A DNA stretch of 64,000 bases from the NCBI RefSeq assembly GCF_039526385.1, contig NZ_BAAAIX010000021.1, positions 1-64,000 on the forward strand. Reading direction: 5' to 3'. Position 1 is the stretch's first letter. Every line of letters begins with the position of its first letter. Of this stretch, positions 15,833-25,390 are shown one piece after another. A program made the translations under genes and the position numbers. The notes below the pieces were generated by a model. It was not told the origin of the DNA, did not search any database, and saw nothing but the letters and a program-made list of their open reading frames with translations. Origin of the DNA: Luteococcus peritonei (GTDB lineage Bacteria > Actinomycetota > Actinomycetes > Propionibacteriales > Propionibacteriaceae).

Positions 15833-16858
15833 TCAGGCGAAGTGCCACTCCATGCGCGAGGACCACTGCTCGCCGGGACGCAGGACGGCGGTGCGCCCCC
15901 AGTCCTGGTTGGGACTGTCCGGGTGCTGGTGCGGCTCCAGCGCCAGCGCGTCGCCCTGACGCAGGCGCTGACCCGAGGCCGGGATCCACTCGCCGTCCAG
16001 GAAGTTGCCGGTGTAGACCTGCAGCGCGGGCTGGTCGCTGACCAGCTCCAGCCGGCGGCCGTTGGTCGGGCACTCGACGCGGGCGACGGTGCGCATCCCC
16101 TCGCCGCGGATCTCGAAGGAGTGGTCGATGCCCTTGGCGAGCGCGATCTGCTCACCGTCCATTCGCACCGCGTCACCGATCCGCGTGGGCTCGCGCAGGT
16201 CGAAGGGGGTTGCGGCCACGTCGTCCAGCCGGCCCAGCGGGATGGAGGCCGCGTCGATCGGTACGTACTGGTCGGCCTCCACCTGCAGCAGGTGGTCCTC
16301 GACGGTGCCGCCTCCGGCCAGGTTCAGGTACAGATGGCTGGTCAGGGCGACCACGGTGGGGGCGTCGGTGGTGGCGCCCAGCTCCAGGGCGAAGCCGTCG
16401 TCGAGCAGCCGGTAGGTGGCGCGGGTCACCAGTTCTCCGGGGAAGCCCTGGTCGCCGTCGGGGCTGGTGAGCTGCAGGGTGATTGAGCTCTCGTCCTGCT
16501 CCACCACCTGCCAGGTGCGCGCACTGAAGCCGTCGACGCCACCGTGCAGGGTGGTGCTGCCCTCGTTGGTGGTGAGCTGGTGCTCCTGGCCGTCGAGGGT
16601 GAACCGACCGTTCGCGATCCGGTTGGCATAGCGCCCCACGACGGCACCGAAGTAGGCGCTGGCGGCAGCCTGCTGGCGCTCGAGGCTGTCGAAGCCCACC
16701 ACCACCTCGGTGGAGGGGTCCTCGCCCACCAGACGGTAGGAGTTCACCACCGCGCCCAGGTCGAGCACCTCCAGACGGGCGCCGCCCGGGTGCTCCAGGA
16801 CGTACCGGGTCACCTCCCGGCCGTCGGGCAGGGTGCCGAAGATCTCGGAACGGGTCAT
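15833..16858 (-). CDS. galM: Aldose 1-epimerase
   Basis: 341 aa galactose mutarotase. Typical family motifs: VVGRYANRIANGRF, TTLHGG, TSHLYLNLAG and LQVYTGNFLDG. The family equilibrates alpha and beta anomers of galactose, glucose or arabinose released by glycosidases. Its ATG overlaps the stop codon of the GH2 gene (ATGA), so it is the last gene of a translationally coupled sugar operon starting at 25183. Its place behind a GH2 enzyme fits a role in processing freed galactose. Confidence 0.93.
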   Translation of the reverse strand: MTRSEIFGTLPDGREVTRYVLEHPGGARLEVLDLGAVVNSYRLVGEDPSTEVVVGFDSLERQQAAASAYFGAVVGRYANRIANGRFTLDGQEHQLTTNEGSTTLHGGVDGFSARTWQVVEQDESSITLQLTSPDGDQGFPGELVTRATYRLLDDGFALELGATTDAPTVVALTSHLYLNLAGGGTVEDHLLQVEADQYVPIDAASIPLGRLDDVAATPFDLREPTRIGDAVRMDGEQIALAKGIDHSFEIRGEGMRTVARVECPTNGRRLELVSDQPALQVYTGNFLDGEWIPASGQRLRQGDALALEPHQHPDSPNQDWGRTAVLRPGEQWSSRMEWHFA

Positions 16859-18675
16859 GCGCCCATCAGCTCCTTCAAGGTCTCGACCGGGAGCTTGGGC
16901 ACCCGGTTCTCGTCGCACAGGCCGTTGGCCTCCTGCAGGGTGTCGGTCAGCTGGGTCCAGCAGTACCCACCCAGGATCGGGGAGGCCTTCACCGCGTCCA
17001 TGATCTCGCGCACCCGCTTCTCGAAGTCCTCGGCGTCACGTGCCGAGGAGTAGCCCCAGGTCTGGTCGGCGCTGGGGGCGGTGACGAACTCGACGCCGCC
17101 GAACTCGGTCAGGATGACGGGGATGTCGAAGGCCTGGTCCGTGCCCAGCGCGATGGCGCGCCCGGCCGGCCCGCTGGTGCCGAGCATCCGCTCCAGTCCC
17201 TCGTCGGTGTAGCGCGCGGCCAGGATCTCGCCCTGCCACTCGTAGTCGTGGATGGTGAGCAGGTCCGAGTCCGTGTGCTCCCAGCCGTCGTTGGAGACCA
17301 CCGGTCGGGTGGGGTCGAGGGCGCGGACCAGGTCCGACAGGCCGCGGGTGTAGGCCTGCTGGGCCTCGTCGCGGGCCAGATGGGTGACGCCCCAGGACTC
17401 GTTGAACGGGACCCAGGCGATGATCGACGGGTGCCCCTCGTAGGCGCGGACGATCTCCACCCACTCCTGGGTCAGCCACTGCACCGCCAGGGAGTCGAAG
17501 CTGTAGGCGGCCGCCGCCTCGCCCCACAGCGTCAGGCCCAGCTTGTCCGCCCAGAAGACCAGGCGGGGGTCCTCCACCTTCTGGTGGATGCGGGCCGAGT
17601 TGAAGCCCAGGTCCAGGATCAGCTGAACCTCCTCGCGCATCGCCTGCAGCGACGGCGGGGTCAGGTGGGAGCTGGGCCAGTAACCCTGTTCCAGCACGGA
17701 GCGCAGCACGGCAGGGCGGAAGTTCAGCTCCATCCGGTCCGCACCCACGGCCACGTCGCGGAAACCGAGGTAGCCGGTCACCTGGTCGGGCACCTCGGTG
17801 TGCAGCACCGCCGCGGTGTCCAGCAGGGTCGGCTGGCCCGGCTGCCACAGCAGCTGCTCGTAGTTGACGCCGTTGTTCTGCCCGGACAGCTCCAGCGTGA
17901 CCTGACAGGCCCGCTGGTCCACCAGGACGGAGCCGGCGGCCAGCACCCGGCCCTCGTGGCCCACGGCCAGGTCGAGCTCGACGGGCTGCTCGGGGCGACG
18001 GTTGAACTCGACGTGCGCGGTGACGCTGCCGTTCGGCACGTCGCTGCGCCAGACGAGCCGGCTGATGTGGAGTGGCGGCACGGACTCCAGCCAGACCGTG
18101 CGCCAGATACCGGTGGTGCGGTGGTACCAGATGACGTGCGGCTCTTCCATCCAGTCCTGCTTGCCGCGGGGCTGGCGGGTCTCCAGCGGGTCCTCGAGGG
18201 CACGCACCGTGATGACGTGCTCACCGGCCTGCGGGTCCAGGGCCGAGGTGATGTCCAGGCTGAAGGCGGTCTGGCCACCGGTGTGGCTGCCCACCAGGGT
18301 GCCGTCCACGAAGACCATCGCCTCGTGGTCGACGGCACCCAAGTGCAGCAGCAGGCGTCGGCCGTCGGCGTGGCCCGCGCAGCGCAGGTCGTCGGAGGTG
18401 ACCACGATCCGGTACCAGACGCAGGGGTGGAAGCCCTTCTCGTCGATCCCGGAGGCCTCGGTCTCGGGGGCGAAGGGGAGCTGGATCTGGCGGTCGAAGG
18501 GGGCCTCGGTGCGCTCCCAGTGCTCGTCCAGGCCCACCTGGGCGTCGTCGTGCGCGAAACCGACCAGGCGGTCCAGGCTCAGCCAGCCCTCGCGCAGCAG
18601 GGTGGGGCGTGGGTGGCTGCCGTCCTGCTGGCTGGCGCGGCTGGTCTTCACGAGCGCGAGCGCGTGGTTGGGCAT
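16855..18675 (-). CDS. Glycoside hydrolase family 2 enzyme (beta-galactosidase-like)
   Basis: 606 aa, shorter than LacZ and without a signal peptide, hence cytoplasmic. N-terminal sugar-binding jelly roll (about 30-200), immunoglobulin-like domain (about 203-310), and a TIM barrel with acid/base E426 (WVPFNESWG) and nucleophile E524 (ILTEFGG). GH2 members cleave beta-galactosides, beta-mannosides, beta-glucuronides or, in some clades, alpha-L-arabinosides. With GalM and GH43 neighbours a beta-galactosidase or arabinosidase role is likely. ATG 18675 has GAGGAA upstream; its stop overlaps the galM start. Confidence 0.88.
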   Translation of the reverse strand: MPNHALALVKTSRASQQDGSHPRPTLLREGWLSLDRLVGFAHDDAQVGLDEHWERTEAPFDRQIQLPFAPETEASGIDEKGFHPCVWYRIVVTSDDLRCAGHADGRRLLLHLGAVDHEAMVFVDGTLVGSHTGGQTAFSLDITSALDPQAGEHVITVRALEDPLETRQPRGKQDWMEEPHVIWYHRTTGIWRTVWLESVPPLHISRLVWRSDVPNGSVTAHVEFNRRPEQPVELDLAVGHEGRVLAAGSVLVDQRACQVTLELSGQNNGVNYEQLLWQPGQPTLLDTAAVLHTEVPDQVTGYLGFRDVAVGADRMELNFRPAVLRSVLEQGYWPSSHLTPPSLQAMREEVQLILDLGFNSARIHQKVEDPRLVFWADKLGLTLWGEAAAAYSFDSLAVQWLTQEWVEIVRAYEGHPSIIAWVPFNESWGVTHLARDEAQQAYTRGLSDLVRALDPTRPVVSNDGWEHTDSDLLTIHDYEWQGEILAARYTDEGLERMLGTSGPAGRAIALGTDQAFDIPVILTEFGGVEFVTAPSADQTWGYSSARDAEDFEKRVREIMDAVKASPILGGYCWTQLTDTLQEANGLCDENRVPKLPVETLKELMGA

Positions 18676-18707
18676 GGCTTCCTCTTTCAGTGGTGCTGGT
18701 GGTCGTG

Positions 18708-19730
18708 TCAGGGACGACGGGGGTGGTCGACGGTGGGTGCCTCGACGGTGGCCTTGCGGCCGTCGAAGGTGACGCGGCTGAGCCACATCTGCCGGCCGGT
18801 CGCCTCGTCGCCGACGGCATCGGGCTGCCAGGCGTGGTAGACCATCCACCACTGCCCACCGACCTTCAGCAGCTGGCAGTGGCCCGGTCCGGCGGCAACC
18901 TCGTTGCTGGCCAGGACCGGTTCGGGATCCTTGGTGAAGGGGCCGGTGGGGGAGTCCGCGACGGCGTGGCCCACCGCATAGTCCGCCGAGCCGTAGTCGT
19001 TCGCGGAGTAGAACATGTGGAAGAGGCCGTCGATCTCGACCACGGCCGGCGCCTCCACCAGGTGGCCCTCCCAGGGGAGGTCCTGCTGGAAGAGCTTCTT
19101 GGCAGCCCCGGCCAGGGCCTTGCCGTCGGCCGAGAGCTGCTGGACCTTGATCCAGGTGTCGGCCTGCACCGCATTGCCGTCGTTCTTCCAGTAGAGCCAG
19201 GCCTTGCCGGAGGCGTCGACGAAGGCGGACTGGTCGATCGAACCGCCCTCCTTGGTCTCGCAGACCAGGGGCTTGGCCGAGCTGTCGGTGTAGGGCCCTT
19301 CCGGCTTCGTGGCGACGGCGACGCTGATGCACTGCCACTGCGGATCGGGCGCTCGGGTGGTGTAGAACAACCGCCAGCTGCCGTCGAGCCACTGGACGAT
19401 CTCGGGCGCCCAGACCTTGCCGGAGCTGGACCAGCCGGCCAGCTGGGGCAGCGCGTCGACGCCCTGGGTCCAGGTGACCATGTCCGGGCTGGTCATGGTC
19501 TGCACGTTCATCCCGTTGCCATTGGTAGCGATGGCCAGGAAGCCGTTGCCGGTCCGGATCACCTGCGGGTCGGGGAAGTTGCCCTGCACCACCGGATTGG
19601 TGAATCCCTGCACGCCCTGCTCCTGGCTCGAGGTGGACGGTTCGGGGCTGCCGGACCCGGCAGCCCCGCCCTGGCAGCCGGCCAGCAGGCCGGCCGCCAG
19701 GACGAGGGCCGTGAGGTGGCGGGAGGTCAC
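18708..19730 (-). CDS. GH43-like glycosidase, lipoprotein
   Basis: 340 aa. The lipobox LLAGC (C19) predicts anchoring to the outer face of the membrane. A five-bladed propeller follows, with candidate catalytic residues D54 (NFPDPQVI), D166 (GSIDQSAF) and E227 (HLVEAPAVV). GH43 enzymes remove arabinose or xylose from plant polysaccharides. The GTG start overlaps the previous stop (GTGA), showing coupling. Surface anchoring next to the binding protein fits trimming of oligosaccharides just before uptake. Confidence 0.87.
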   Translation of the reverse strand: MTSRHLTALVLAAGLLAGCQGGAAGSGSPEPSTSSQEQGVQGFTNPVVQGNFPDPQVIRTGNGFLAIATNGNGMNVQTMTSPDMVTWTQGVDALPQLAGWSSSGKVWAPEIVQWLDGSWRLFYTTRAPDPQWQCISVAVATKPEGPYTDSSAKPLVCETKEGGSIDQSAFVDASGKAWLYWKNDGNAVQADTWIKVQQLSADGKALAGAAKKLFQQDLPWEGHLVEAPAVVEIDGLFHMFYSANDYGSADYAVGHAVADSPTGPFTKDPEPVLASNEVAAGPGHCQLLKVGGQWWMVYHAWQPDAVGDEATGRQMWLSRVTFDGRKATVEAPTVDHPRRP

Positions 19731-21970
19731 CGCGACACCGGCCAGCTGCCCTGCGGAGCGTTCGCCGAGGAGATGGTGAACCAGTCGAAGCTGGCCGTGG
19801 CTGCCGGGGTGGCGCCGCCGCCGGCGTAGAGCCCGATGCGCGGTGTGGTGCCGGCGGCGAGCGTCCAGGTGGCTCCCCAGACCCAGTTCTTGCCGTCGCG
19901 GCTGATGGCTGCCCGGTAGAGGTGCTCACCGTTCACGGCCTGGTGGTGCGCGATCCGCATCCACATGGTCGGGGCGTTGGCACCGATGATCGCGCCACCG
20001 TAGATCAGGCGCCCGTCGGGGGCGCCGGCCATCTCGCGGCCGTACTCAACGGTGCGTGTCCCCCAGATCGAGACCGTGCCCAGCCGGGCGAAGTCGTCGT
20101 CGGTGTTGTGGACCACAAGGCCCGCCTGCTGGTAGTTGCGGTCATTGCTGCCCTCGCCGAGGTCGAGGGTGAGCTTCGTCTCGGCGATCCAGTCCCCGGC
20201 CGGGGCCTCGCGCAGCAGCAGCGCGCCGGTGCCGCCCTTGCCGGTGAGGTCGACCGACTTCAGCGGCCAGCGCAGGCTGGTGGCATCGGTGGTCACGTCG
20301 GCCTGCGGACGCAGCCACTGCCAGCCGGTGCCGAGCGAGCCGTTGAACTGGTCGCTGAACAGCGTGCTGGCTGGGCTGGGCTGGGGTGCCAGGCGGGCGG
20401 CCTCGATGGCCGGACGGGCGACGGTCAGGTTGTCCACCAGGCCGTTGCCGATGATCCGCGCCTGGGCCGAGGGCAGCGTGAAGCCGGGCAGGTTGGTGCG
20501 CACCACGGCGGCCGGGTCGGACAGGTCCTCCTCGCTGACCTGCGCGCTGATCCGGCCGCGGTCCACCTCGATCACCAGGCTCTTCCAGGCCGGCATCGCC
20601 TTGAGGCTGTCCGTCGTGGTGGTCCCACGTACCTGCAGCGAGAGGGTGCCAGCGGCAGGATCGAGCCGGACCTTGACCTGGTCCCGGCCCTGCCCGAGGA
20701 AGACCTGGGTGGGCTCATCGGAGCGCAGGTCGAGCCGCAACCGGAGGTCACCGCCGGGAAGCACTGAGGTGGACGAGGTCCCGTTGATGCGTGCAGAGGT
20801 GCCGCCCTGGGGGTCGGTCACCGCCCTGCTGCGGCTCAGCCCGTCGGCGGGCTGCCAAGGTGTCGCACTGGCCAGGGAGGAGGTGACAGGGGCAGCCATC
20901 GGGGTGTCGGAGGGTCCGGAGCCCGCGTTGACCCGCGGCCAGCCGTCCACCCAGTCGATCCGGTCGAGCAGCATCGGGCGACGGTTGATGCCGAAGGGCT
21001 CGGTCAGCCAGGGCTGGTCCTTGTCGATGGCGTGGTAGACGAGGAAGTCGCGGCCCTCGGCGTCGGTGAGCATGGCGTTGTGGCCGGCGCCCACCCAGGT
21101 GTTGCCGTTCTGGGTGACGACGGTGGTGCCGCCGGTGACCGAGGCGTTCAGGTCCAGTCCGTCGGCGTCCAGGAAGGGCCCCATCGGGGATCGGGAGCGT
21201 CCCGCGAAGACGGAGTAGCCGGTGGCCGGCCCGGCGCAGCAGTTCGCGGAGGAGGCCATCAGGTAGTACCAGCCGTCGTGCTCCACGACAGAGCTGCCCT
21301 CGTAGCGGTCCCAGTGGGCCACCTGCCGGGACTCGCCCACCGGGCTCAGGCCGTCGGCACTGACCCGGGTGACGTGCACGCCGCCGTAGTAGGAGCCCCA
21401 GTAGAGGTACTGGTTGCCGTCGGTGTCGGTGAAGCCGGTGGGGTCGATGGTCCAGAAGTAGTCCCCCGGGTTGTGGGCGCGGGGGGCCACGACGGGCTCG
21501 TCGGTGGGGGTCCAGGGGCCGGCCGGGGTGGGGGCGGTGGCGACGCCGACGGCATTGTCCACGCCCTCGTTCAGGGTGGTGTCGGTGACACTGAAGTACA
21601 TGACGTAGCGGCCTTGGACGTAGCGCACGTCCGGTGCCCACAGCCCTGCCGTGGCGGTGGCATAGCGGGGGCGGTTGGCCCCGGTGAAGATCGGACCCAC
21701 GTAGTCCCAGGTGACGAAGTCGCGGGTCCGGGCGATGTGGCCCACGGTGGGGGCGTCGCCGGCCCGCAACGGGTCGGCGGTGGCGTAGGAGTACCACCAG
21801 CCGTCCTTGCCCTGGATCACCGAGGGGTCGGCCCAGGTGTCGGCGAAGGAGTCGGAGACGGCATTGGTGTAGCTGGGCGGGGTGGTCTCGGCCAGGGCCG
21901 GGGCCAGGCCGCTGAGGGCCATGGCCCCGGCGAGCGCGAGGCTCGTGAGGGTGCGCGAACGGGCAGACAT
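19727..21970 (-). CDS. Secreted GH43 arabinanase-like enzyme with C-terminal lectin-like domain
   Basis: 747 aa. Signal peptide (about 1-27, APALA). Catalytic propeller (about 35-345) with D48 (TWADPSVI), D176 (WTIDPTGF) and E224 (DRYEGSSVV). The last 200 residues (from about 540) look like a concanavalin A-like beta sandwich, as often added to endo-arabinanases. It probably cuts arabinan chains outside the cell. ATG 21970 has GGAGA upstream. The gene follows the permease genes and overlaps the next gene by 4 bases. Confidence 0.87.
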   Translation of the reverse strand: MSARSRTLTSLALAGAMALSGLAPALAETTPPSYTNAVSDSFADTWADPSVIQGKDGWWYSYATADPLRAGDAPTVGHIARTRDFVTWDYVGPIFTGANRPRYATATAGLWAPDVRYVQGRYVMYFSVTDTTLNEGVDNAVGVATAPTPAGPWTPTDEPVVAPRAHNPGDYFWTIDPTGFTDTDGNQYLYWGSYYGGVHVTRVSADGLSPVGESRQVAHWDRYEGSSVVEHDGWYYLMASSANCCAGPATGYSVFAGRSRSPMGPFLDADGLDLNASVTGGTTVVTQNGNTWVGAGHNAMLTDAEGRDFLVYHAIDKDQPWLTEPFGINRRPMLLDRIDWVDGWPRVNAGSGPSDTPMAAPVTSSLASATPWQPADGLSRSRAVTDPQGGTSARINGTSSTSVLPGGDLRLRLDLRSDEPTQVFLGQGRDQVKVRLDPAAGTLSLQVRGTTTTDSLKAMPAWKSLVIEVDRGRISAQVSEEDLSDPAAVVRTNLPGFTLPSAQARIIGNGLVDNLTVARPAIEAARLAPQPSPASTLFSDQFNGSLGTGWQWLRPQADVTTDATSLRWPLKSVDLTGKGGTGALLLREAPAGDWIAETKLTLDLGEGSNDRNYQQAGLVVHNTDDDFARLGTVSIWGTRTVEYGREMAGAPDGRLIYGGAIIGANAPTMWMRIAHHQAVNGEHLYRAAISRDGKNWVWGATWTLAAGTTPRIGLYAGGGATPAATASFDWFTISSANAPQGSWPVSR

Positions 21971-21996
21971 CGTTGTCTCCTGGGGGTGGGGTGGGA

Positions 21997-22824
21997 CTAC
22001 TTGAGGCCAGAGCTGGCGACGCCCTGGATGATGTAGCGCTGCAGCAGGACGAACAGGATCAGCACGGGGACGGCCGCGATGGTGGCGCCGGCCATGATCA
22101 CCGGGTAGTCGATGGTGTAGGCGCCCTGCAGGCGGGACAGGCCCACCGGGAGGGTCAGCATGGTGTCGCTGAACATGGTGTACAGCGGCCAGATGAAGTC
22201 ATTCCAGTTGGCCAGGAACTGCAGCACCAGCAGGGTCATCACGGCGGGACGGGCATTGGGCAGCACGATCTGGAAGAAGGTGCGCAGCGGCCCGGCGCCG
22301 TCGATCCGGGAGGACTCCTCCAGCTCGACCGGGAGCCCCAGGAAGAACTGGCGCATGAAGAACAGGCCGAAGGCGCTGGCCGCGCCGGGGATCACCAGGG
22401 CCTGGAAGGTGTCCAGCCAGGCCAGCTTGTTCATCAGCTCGAAGTTGGGCATCAGGAAGACGAAGCCCGGCACGAACATGGTGGCGATGATCAGCTTGAA
22501 GATGGTGTCGCGGCCGCGGAACTGCAGCCGGGCCAGGGCGTAGCCGGCCATGGCGCAGATCGTGACGCTGAGCAGGGCGAACAGGGTGGCGGCGATGGTG
22601 GAGTTGGCCAGCCAGCGCAGCACCGGCGAGGCGTCGTCGACGAAGAGCAGGGTGCGGAAGGCGCCCAGTGTCCAGTGCTCGGGCAGCACGGTGGGCGGCA
22701 CCTGCTGGCTCTCCACCCGGGTCTTGAAGGCCGTCAGGATCATGTAGGCGATCGGGAAGACGAAGACGGCCGAGAGCAGCACCATCATCACCCAGAAGAG
22801 CGGGTTGCGGCGGGAGCGGTTCAC
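21997..22824 (-). CDS. Sugar ABC transporter permease (MalG/AraQ type)
   Basis: 275 aa, six transmembrane helices. The EAA loop ELEESSRIDGAGPLRTF that contacts the ATPase is at about 190-206. It pairs with the MalF-type permease encoded just upstream; the GTG start overlaps that gene's stop (GTGA). No ATPase gene lies in this operon, as is usual in actinobacteria where one shared MsiK-like ATPase serves many sugar importers. Confidence 0.93.
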   Translation of the reverse strand: MNRSRRNPLFWVMMVLLSAVFVFPIAYMILTAFKTRVESQQVPPTVLPEHWTLGAFRTLLFVDDASPVLRWLANSTIAATLFALLSVTICAMAGYALARLQFRGRDTIFKLIIATMFVPGFVFLMPNFELMNKLAWLDTFQALVIPGAASAFGLFFMRQFFLGLPVELEESSRIDGAGPLRTFFQIVLPNARPAVMTLLVLQFLANWNDFIWPLYTMFSDTMLTLPVGLSRLQGAYTIDYPVIMAGATIAAVPVLILFVLLQRYIIQGVASSGLK

Positions 22825-23843
22825 TTGGTCACTCCTTCGGTGGGATTGAGGGTGGTGGCCTGGCCGGCCTTGCCGGCGCGACGGGTGGCCTTCTTGGCGC
22901 GGGTGGCGTCGCGGTCACGCATCAGCCAGAACTGCACCATGGAGACGATCGCCAGGCAGAGCGCCAGGATGTAGCTCATCGCGGCTGCCTGTCCGGCGCG
23001 GCTCTGCTTGAAGCCGACGTCGGTCATCACCATCAGCGCGGTGCGGGTGGTCTCGGTGGGGCCGCCGTTGGTGATCATGTAGGACTGGCCGAACATGTTG
23101 GCGCTGGCCAGCACGGTGGTGACCAGGACGAAGACCAGCACCGGGCGCAGTCCGGGCAGGGTGATGTGGCGGAACTGCTGCAGGGCGGAGGCGCCGTCGA
23201 GCGAGGCCGCCTCGTACTGCTCGGGCGGGATGTCGCCCAGGCCGGCCACGTAGATGATCGCGTTGAAGCCCATGGTCCACCAGACGGTGACGCCCACCAG
23301 GCTGATCCAGGCCCACGGCTGGTCGGTGGTCCACTGGATGTCGGTGTGCAGCAGGGCGTTGATGATGCCGAAGTTGCCGTCCAGCAGGTAGCGCCACATC
23401 AGGCCGATCACCGAGACGCCCAGCACGTAGGGGGCGAAGAAGGTGGCGCGGAAGAAGGTGCGTCCGGGGAACTGGCGGTGCAGCAGGATCGCCAGCAGCA
23501 GCGGCAGGCTCACCAGGAAGGGCACGCTCAGCAGCACGAACAGGCCGGTGTTCTTCATGCCGTTCCAGAAGGGCTTGGCCTGCACCGAGTTCGCGTCGAA
23601 CAGGTCGGTGTAGTTCTGCAGCCCGACGAAGGGCTTGCCGGGCAGCGTGAAGTCCCAGTCGTGCAGGCTGATCCAGATGCCGTAGAAGGCGGGCAGCACG
23701 GTGAAGGTGCAGAAGAGCACCAGGAAGGGTGCGAGGAAGATCACGGGGACCCACCAGGCGTTCTCGCGGCCTCGTCCCCGAGCAGCGCCCCGGCGCCCGG
23801 GGGCGATGCCCCCGGACGCCGGAGAGGTGGTGGCGTGGCTCAT
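22821..23843 (-). CDS. Sugar ABC transporter permease (MalF/AraP type)
   Basis: 340 aa with a long basic N-terminus (about 28 residues, many Arg) before the first helix, six helices, and the EAA loop QYEAASLDGASALQQF. A basic C-terminal tail (RDRDATRAKKATRRAGKAG) follows. Start ATG overlaps the stop of the binding-protein gene (ATGA). It forms the membrane channel with the MalG-type subunit. Confidence 0.93.
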   Translation of the reverse strand: MSHATTSPASGGIAPGRRGAARGRGRENAWWVPVIFLAPFLVLFCTFTVLPAFYGIWISLHDWDFTLPGKPFVGLQNYTDLFDANSVQAKPFWNGMKNTGLFVLLSVPFLVSLPLLLAILLHRQFPGRTFFRATFFAPYVLGVSVIGLMWRYLLDGNFGIINALLHTDIQWTTDQPWAWISLVGVTVWWTMGFNAIIYVAGLGDIPPEQYEAASLDGASALQQFRHITLPGLRPVLVFVLVTTVLASANMFGQSYMITNGGPTETTRTALMVMTDVGFKQSRAGQAAAMSYILALCLAIVSMVQFWLMRDRDATRAKKATRRAGKAGQATTLNPTEGVTK

Positions 23844-25183
23844 GCGCCGTACTTCTTGGCGTTGGCCTCGAGCACCTTGGTGGCGCGCTCGGCCGAGGCG
23901 TTCAGCACGGTGGCGACGTCCTTGAGGCCCAGGGTGATCTCGTTGAGACCCTTCTCGTACTCGCCGAAGGCATCGGCGATGCCGGGCACGGCCGGCGGGA
24001 AGAACAGGTCGTCGACCTGCTCGGCCAGGGCGGCCTGGCCGCTGAGCGCCTTGAACTCGGCGGAGTCACGCACCTCGTTGCGAGCCGGGACCTGGCCGCC
24101 CTTGGCCCACTCCAGCGACTTCTGGCTGATCCAGTTGAGGAAGACCTTGGCGGCCGTGGCCTTGTTGGCGTCCTGGCTCTTCTGGACGGGCAGCACGAAC
24201 TGGTGCGAGCCGGCCCAGGCGGCGTCCTTGCCCCCGATGTTGGGCAGGCGGCTGACGCCCCACTGCAGGTCGTTCTTCTCGTTCAGGGTGTTCAGGCTCC
24301 AGATGCCGTTCCAGTTGAAGGCGTTCTGGCCGTTCTGCAGGGCCAGGAAGTCGGCGTCCTGGGCCACCTTCGCCGGGGAGTAGCCCTGCTTGATGAGGTC
24401 CTGCCACCAGGTCAGGGCCTTGACGGCCTGCTCCGAGTTCCAGGTGGCCTGGGTGCCCTCGGTGTTGAACATGGCCCCGCCGAACTGGTTGATCAGGCTC
24501 TGGGTGCCCATCGAACCGGTGAAGGGGAAGGGGGTGGCCCAGTGGCCCTTGATCCCCTTGGCCTTCAGCTTGTCCAGCGCGTCCATGTAGGAGTCGTTGT
24601 CCATCGGCGGCTTGTTGGGGTCCAGGCCCGCCTTCTCCATCACGGTCTTGTTGTAGAAGAAGCCGAGCGGGTGCACGTCGAGCGGGATGGCGTAGCGCTG
24701 GTCCTTGTAGATGCCGGCCTTCCACGGCACGGGCGCGAAGTCGGCCTCCGAGAGGTTGAGCGCCTTGGCGACGTCGTCGAGCGGCTGGATGATCTTGCGG
24801 GCGGCATTGGTGGCCACGGAGTCGACGTGCATGATCGCCACGTCGGGGCCCTTGCCGGCCTGCACCGCGGTGGGGAGCTTGGTGTAGTAGTCCGCCCACT
24901 GCATGGTCTGCACGGAGATCGCGATGTTCTTGTGCTCGGCGACGAACTGGTCCACCAGCTTCTTCATGAAGGCGCCGTCGCCGCCGGTGAAGCCGTTCCA
25001 GAACTGCAGCGCGACGTTGGGGCCGTCGTAGCTGGTGGCGGCCGCCGTCGCGGGGCCGGTGGCGGCAGTTCCGCCGGCGGTCTTGCCCCCTCCGCAGCCG
25101 GCGAGGGTGGCGGTGGCGCCGAGGCTCAGCCCTGCGGTCAGGATGCCGCGGCGGGTGAAGGCATGGTGCGCGGGATTGGTCAT
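23840..25183 (-). CDS. Sugar ABC transporter substrate-binding lipoprotein
   Basis: 447 aa, extracellular solute-binding protein family 1. The N-terminus has twin arginines (R11-R12) and a lipobox ending in C30 (TATLAGC), so it is likely exported by Tat and anchored as a lipoprotein. GGAGG upstream of ATG 25183. It is the first gene of the coupled operon running to galM, opposite a LacI regulator. The substrate is inferred from the enzymes encoded behind it: arabino- or galacto-oligosaccharides. Confidence 0.93.
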   Translation of the reverse strand: MTNPAHHAFTRRGILTAGLSLGATATLAGCGGGKTAGGTAATGPATAAATSYDGPNVALQFWNGFTGGDGAFMKKLVDQFVAEHKNIAISVQTMQWADYYTKLPTAVQAGKGPDVAIMHVDSVATNAARKIIQPLDDVAKALNLSEADFAPVPWKAGIYKDQRYAIPLDVHPLGFFYNKTVMEKAGLDPNKPPMDNDSYMDALDKLKAKGIKGHWATPFPFTGSMGTQSLINQFGGAMFNTEGTQATWNSEQAVKALTWWQDLIKQGYSPAKVAQDADFLALQNGQNAFNWNGIWSLNTLNEKNDLQWGVSRLPNIGGKDAAWAGSHQFVLPVQKSQDANKATAAKVFLNWISQKSLEWAKGGQVPARNEVRDSAEFKALSGQAALAEQVDDLFFPPAVPGIADAFGEYEKGLNEITLGLKDVATVLNASAERATKVLEANAKKYGA

Positions 25184-25277
25184 GAGATCCTCCGGAAGAT
25201 GTGGGCTCGGTTCGGCTGTGAAGCGAGACCCTGCTGGCTGGCCGCTCGGCCGCTGTGCCGAGTGCTTTGTGCATCAA

Positions 25278-25295
25278 CTTTGCAACGGTGGAAAG
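25278..25295. promoter_or_regulatory. LacI-type operator 1 of the GH43 operon
   Basis: CTTTGCAACGGTGGAAAG, an imperfect dyad that matches operator 2 in its left half and centre. It lies 95 bases upstream of the binding-protein gene. Centre-to-centre distance to operator 2 is about 44-45 bases, roughly four helical turns, so looping or cooperative binding is possible. Confidence 0.6.
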
Positions 25296-25321
25296 AGCTT
25301 GTCCAGAGATTCGCCCAATTT

Positions 25322-25340
25322 CTTTGCAACGGGTGCAAAG
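25322..25340. promoter_or_regulatory. LacI-type operator 2
   Basis: CTTTGCAACGGGTGCAAAG, perfect 7-base arms around ACGGG. It lies between the divergent operon and the lacI gene, about 50 bases before the latter, so it could control both. Confidence 0.7.
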
Positions 25341-25378
25341 TCTCACCCGTGGGAACTGCTGGACAGGACCGGGACGCG

Positions 25379-25384
25379 TAGTCT
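25379..25384 (+). promoter_or_regulatory. -10 box of leaderless lacI-type gene
   Basis: TAGTCT, 6 bases before the ATG at 25391. Confidence 0.5.
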
Positions 25385-25390
25385 GAGCCC

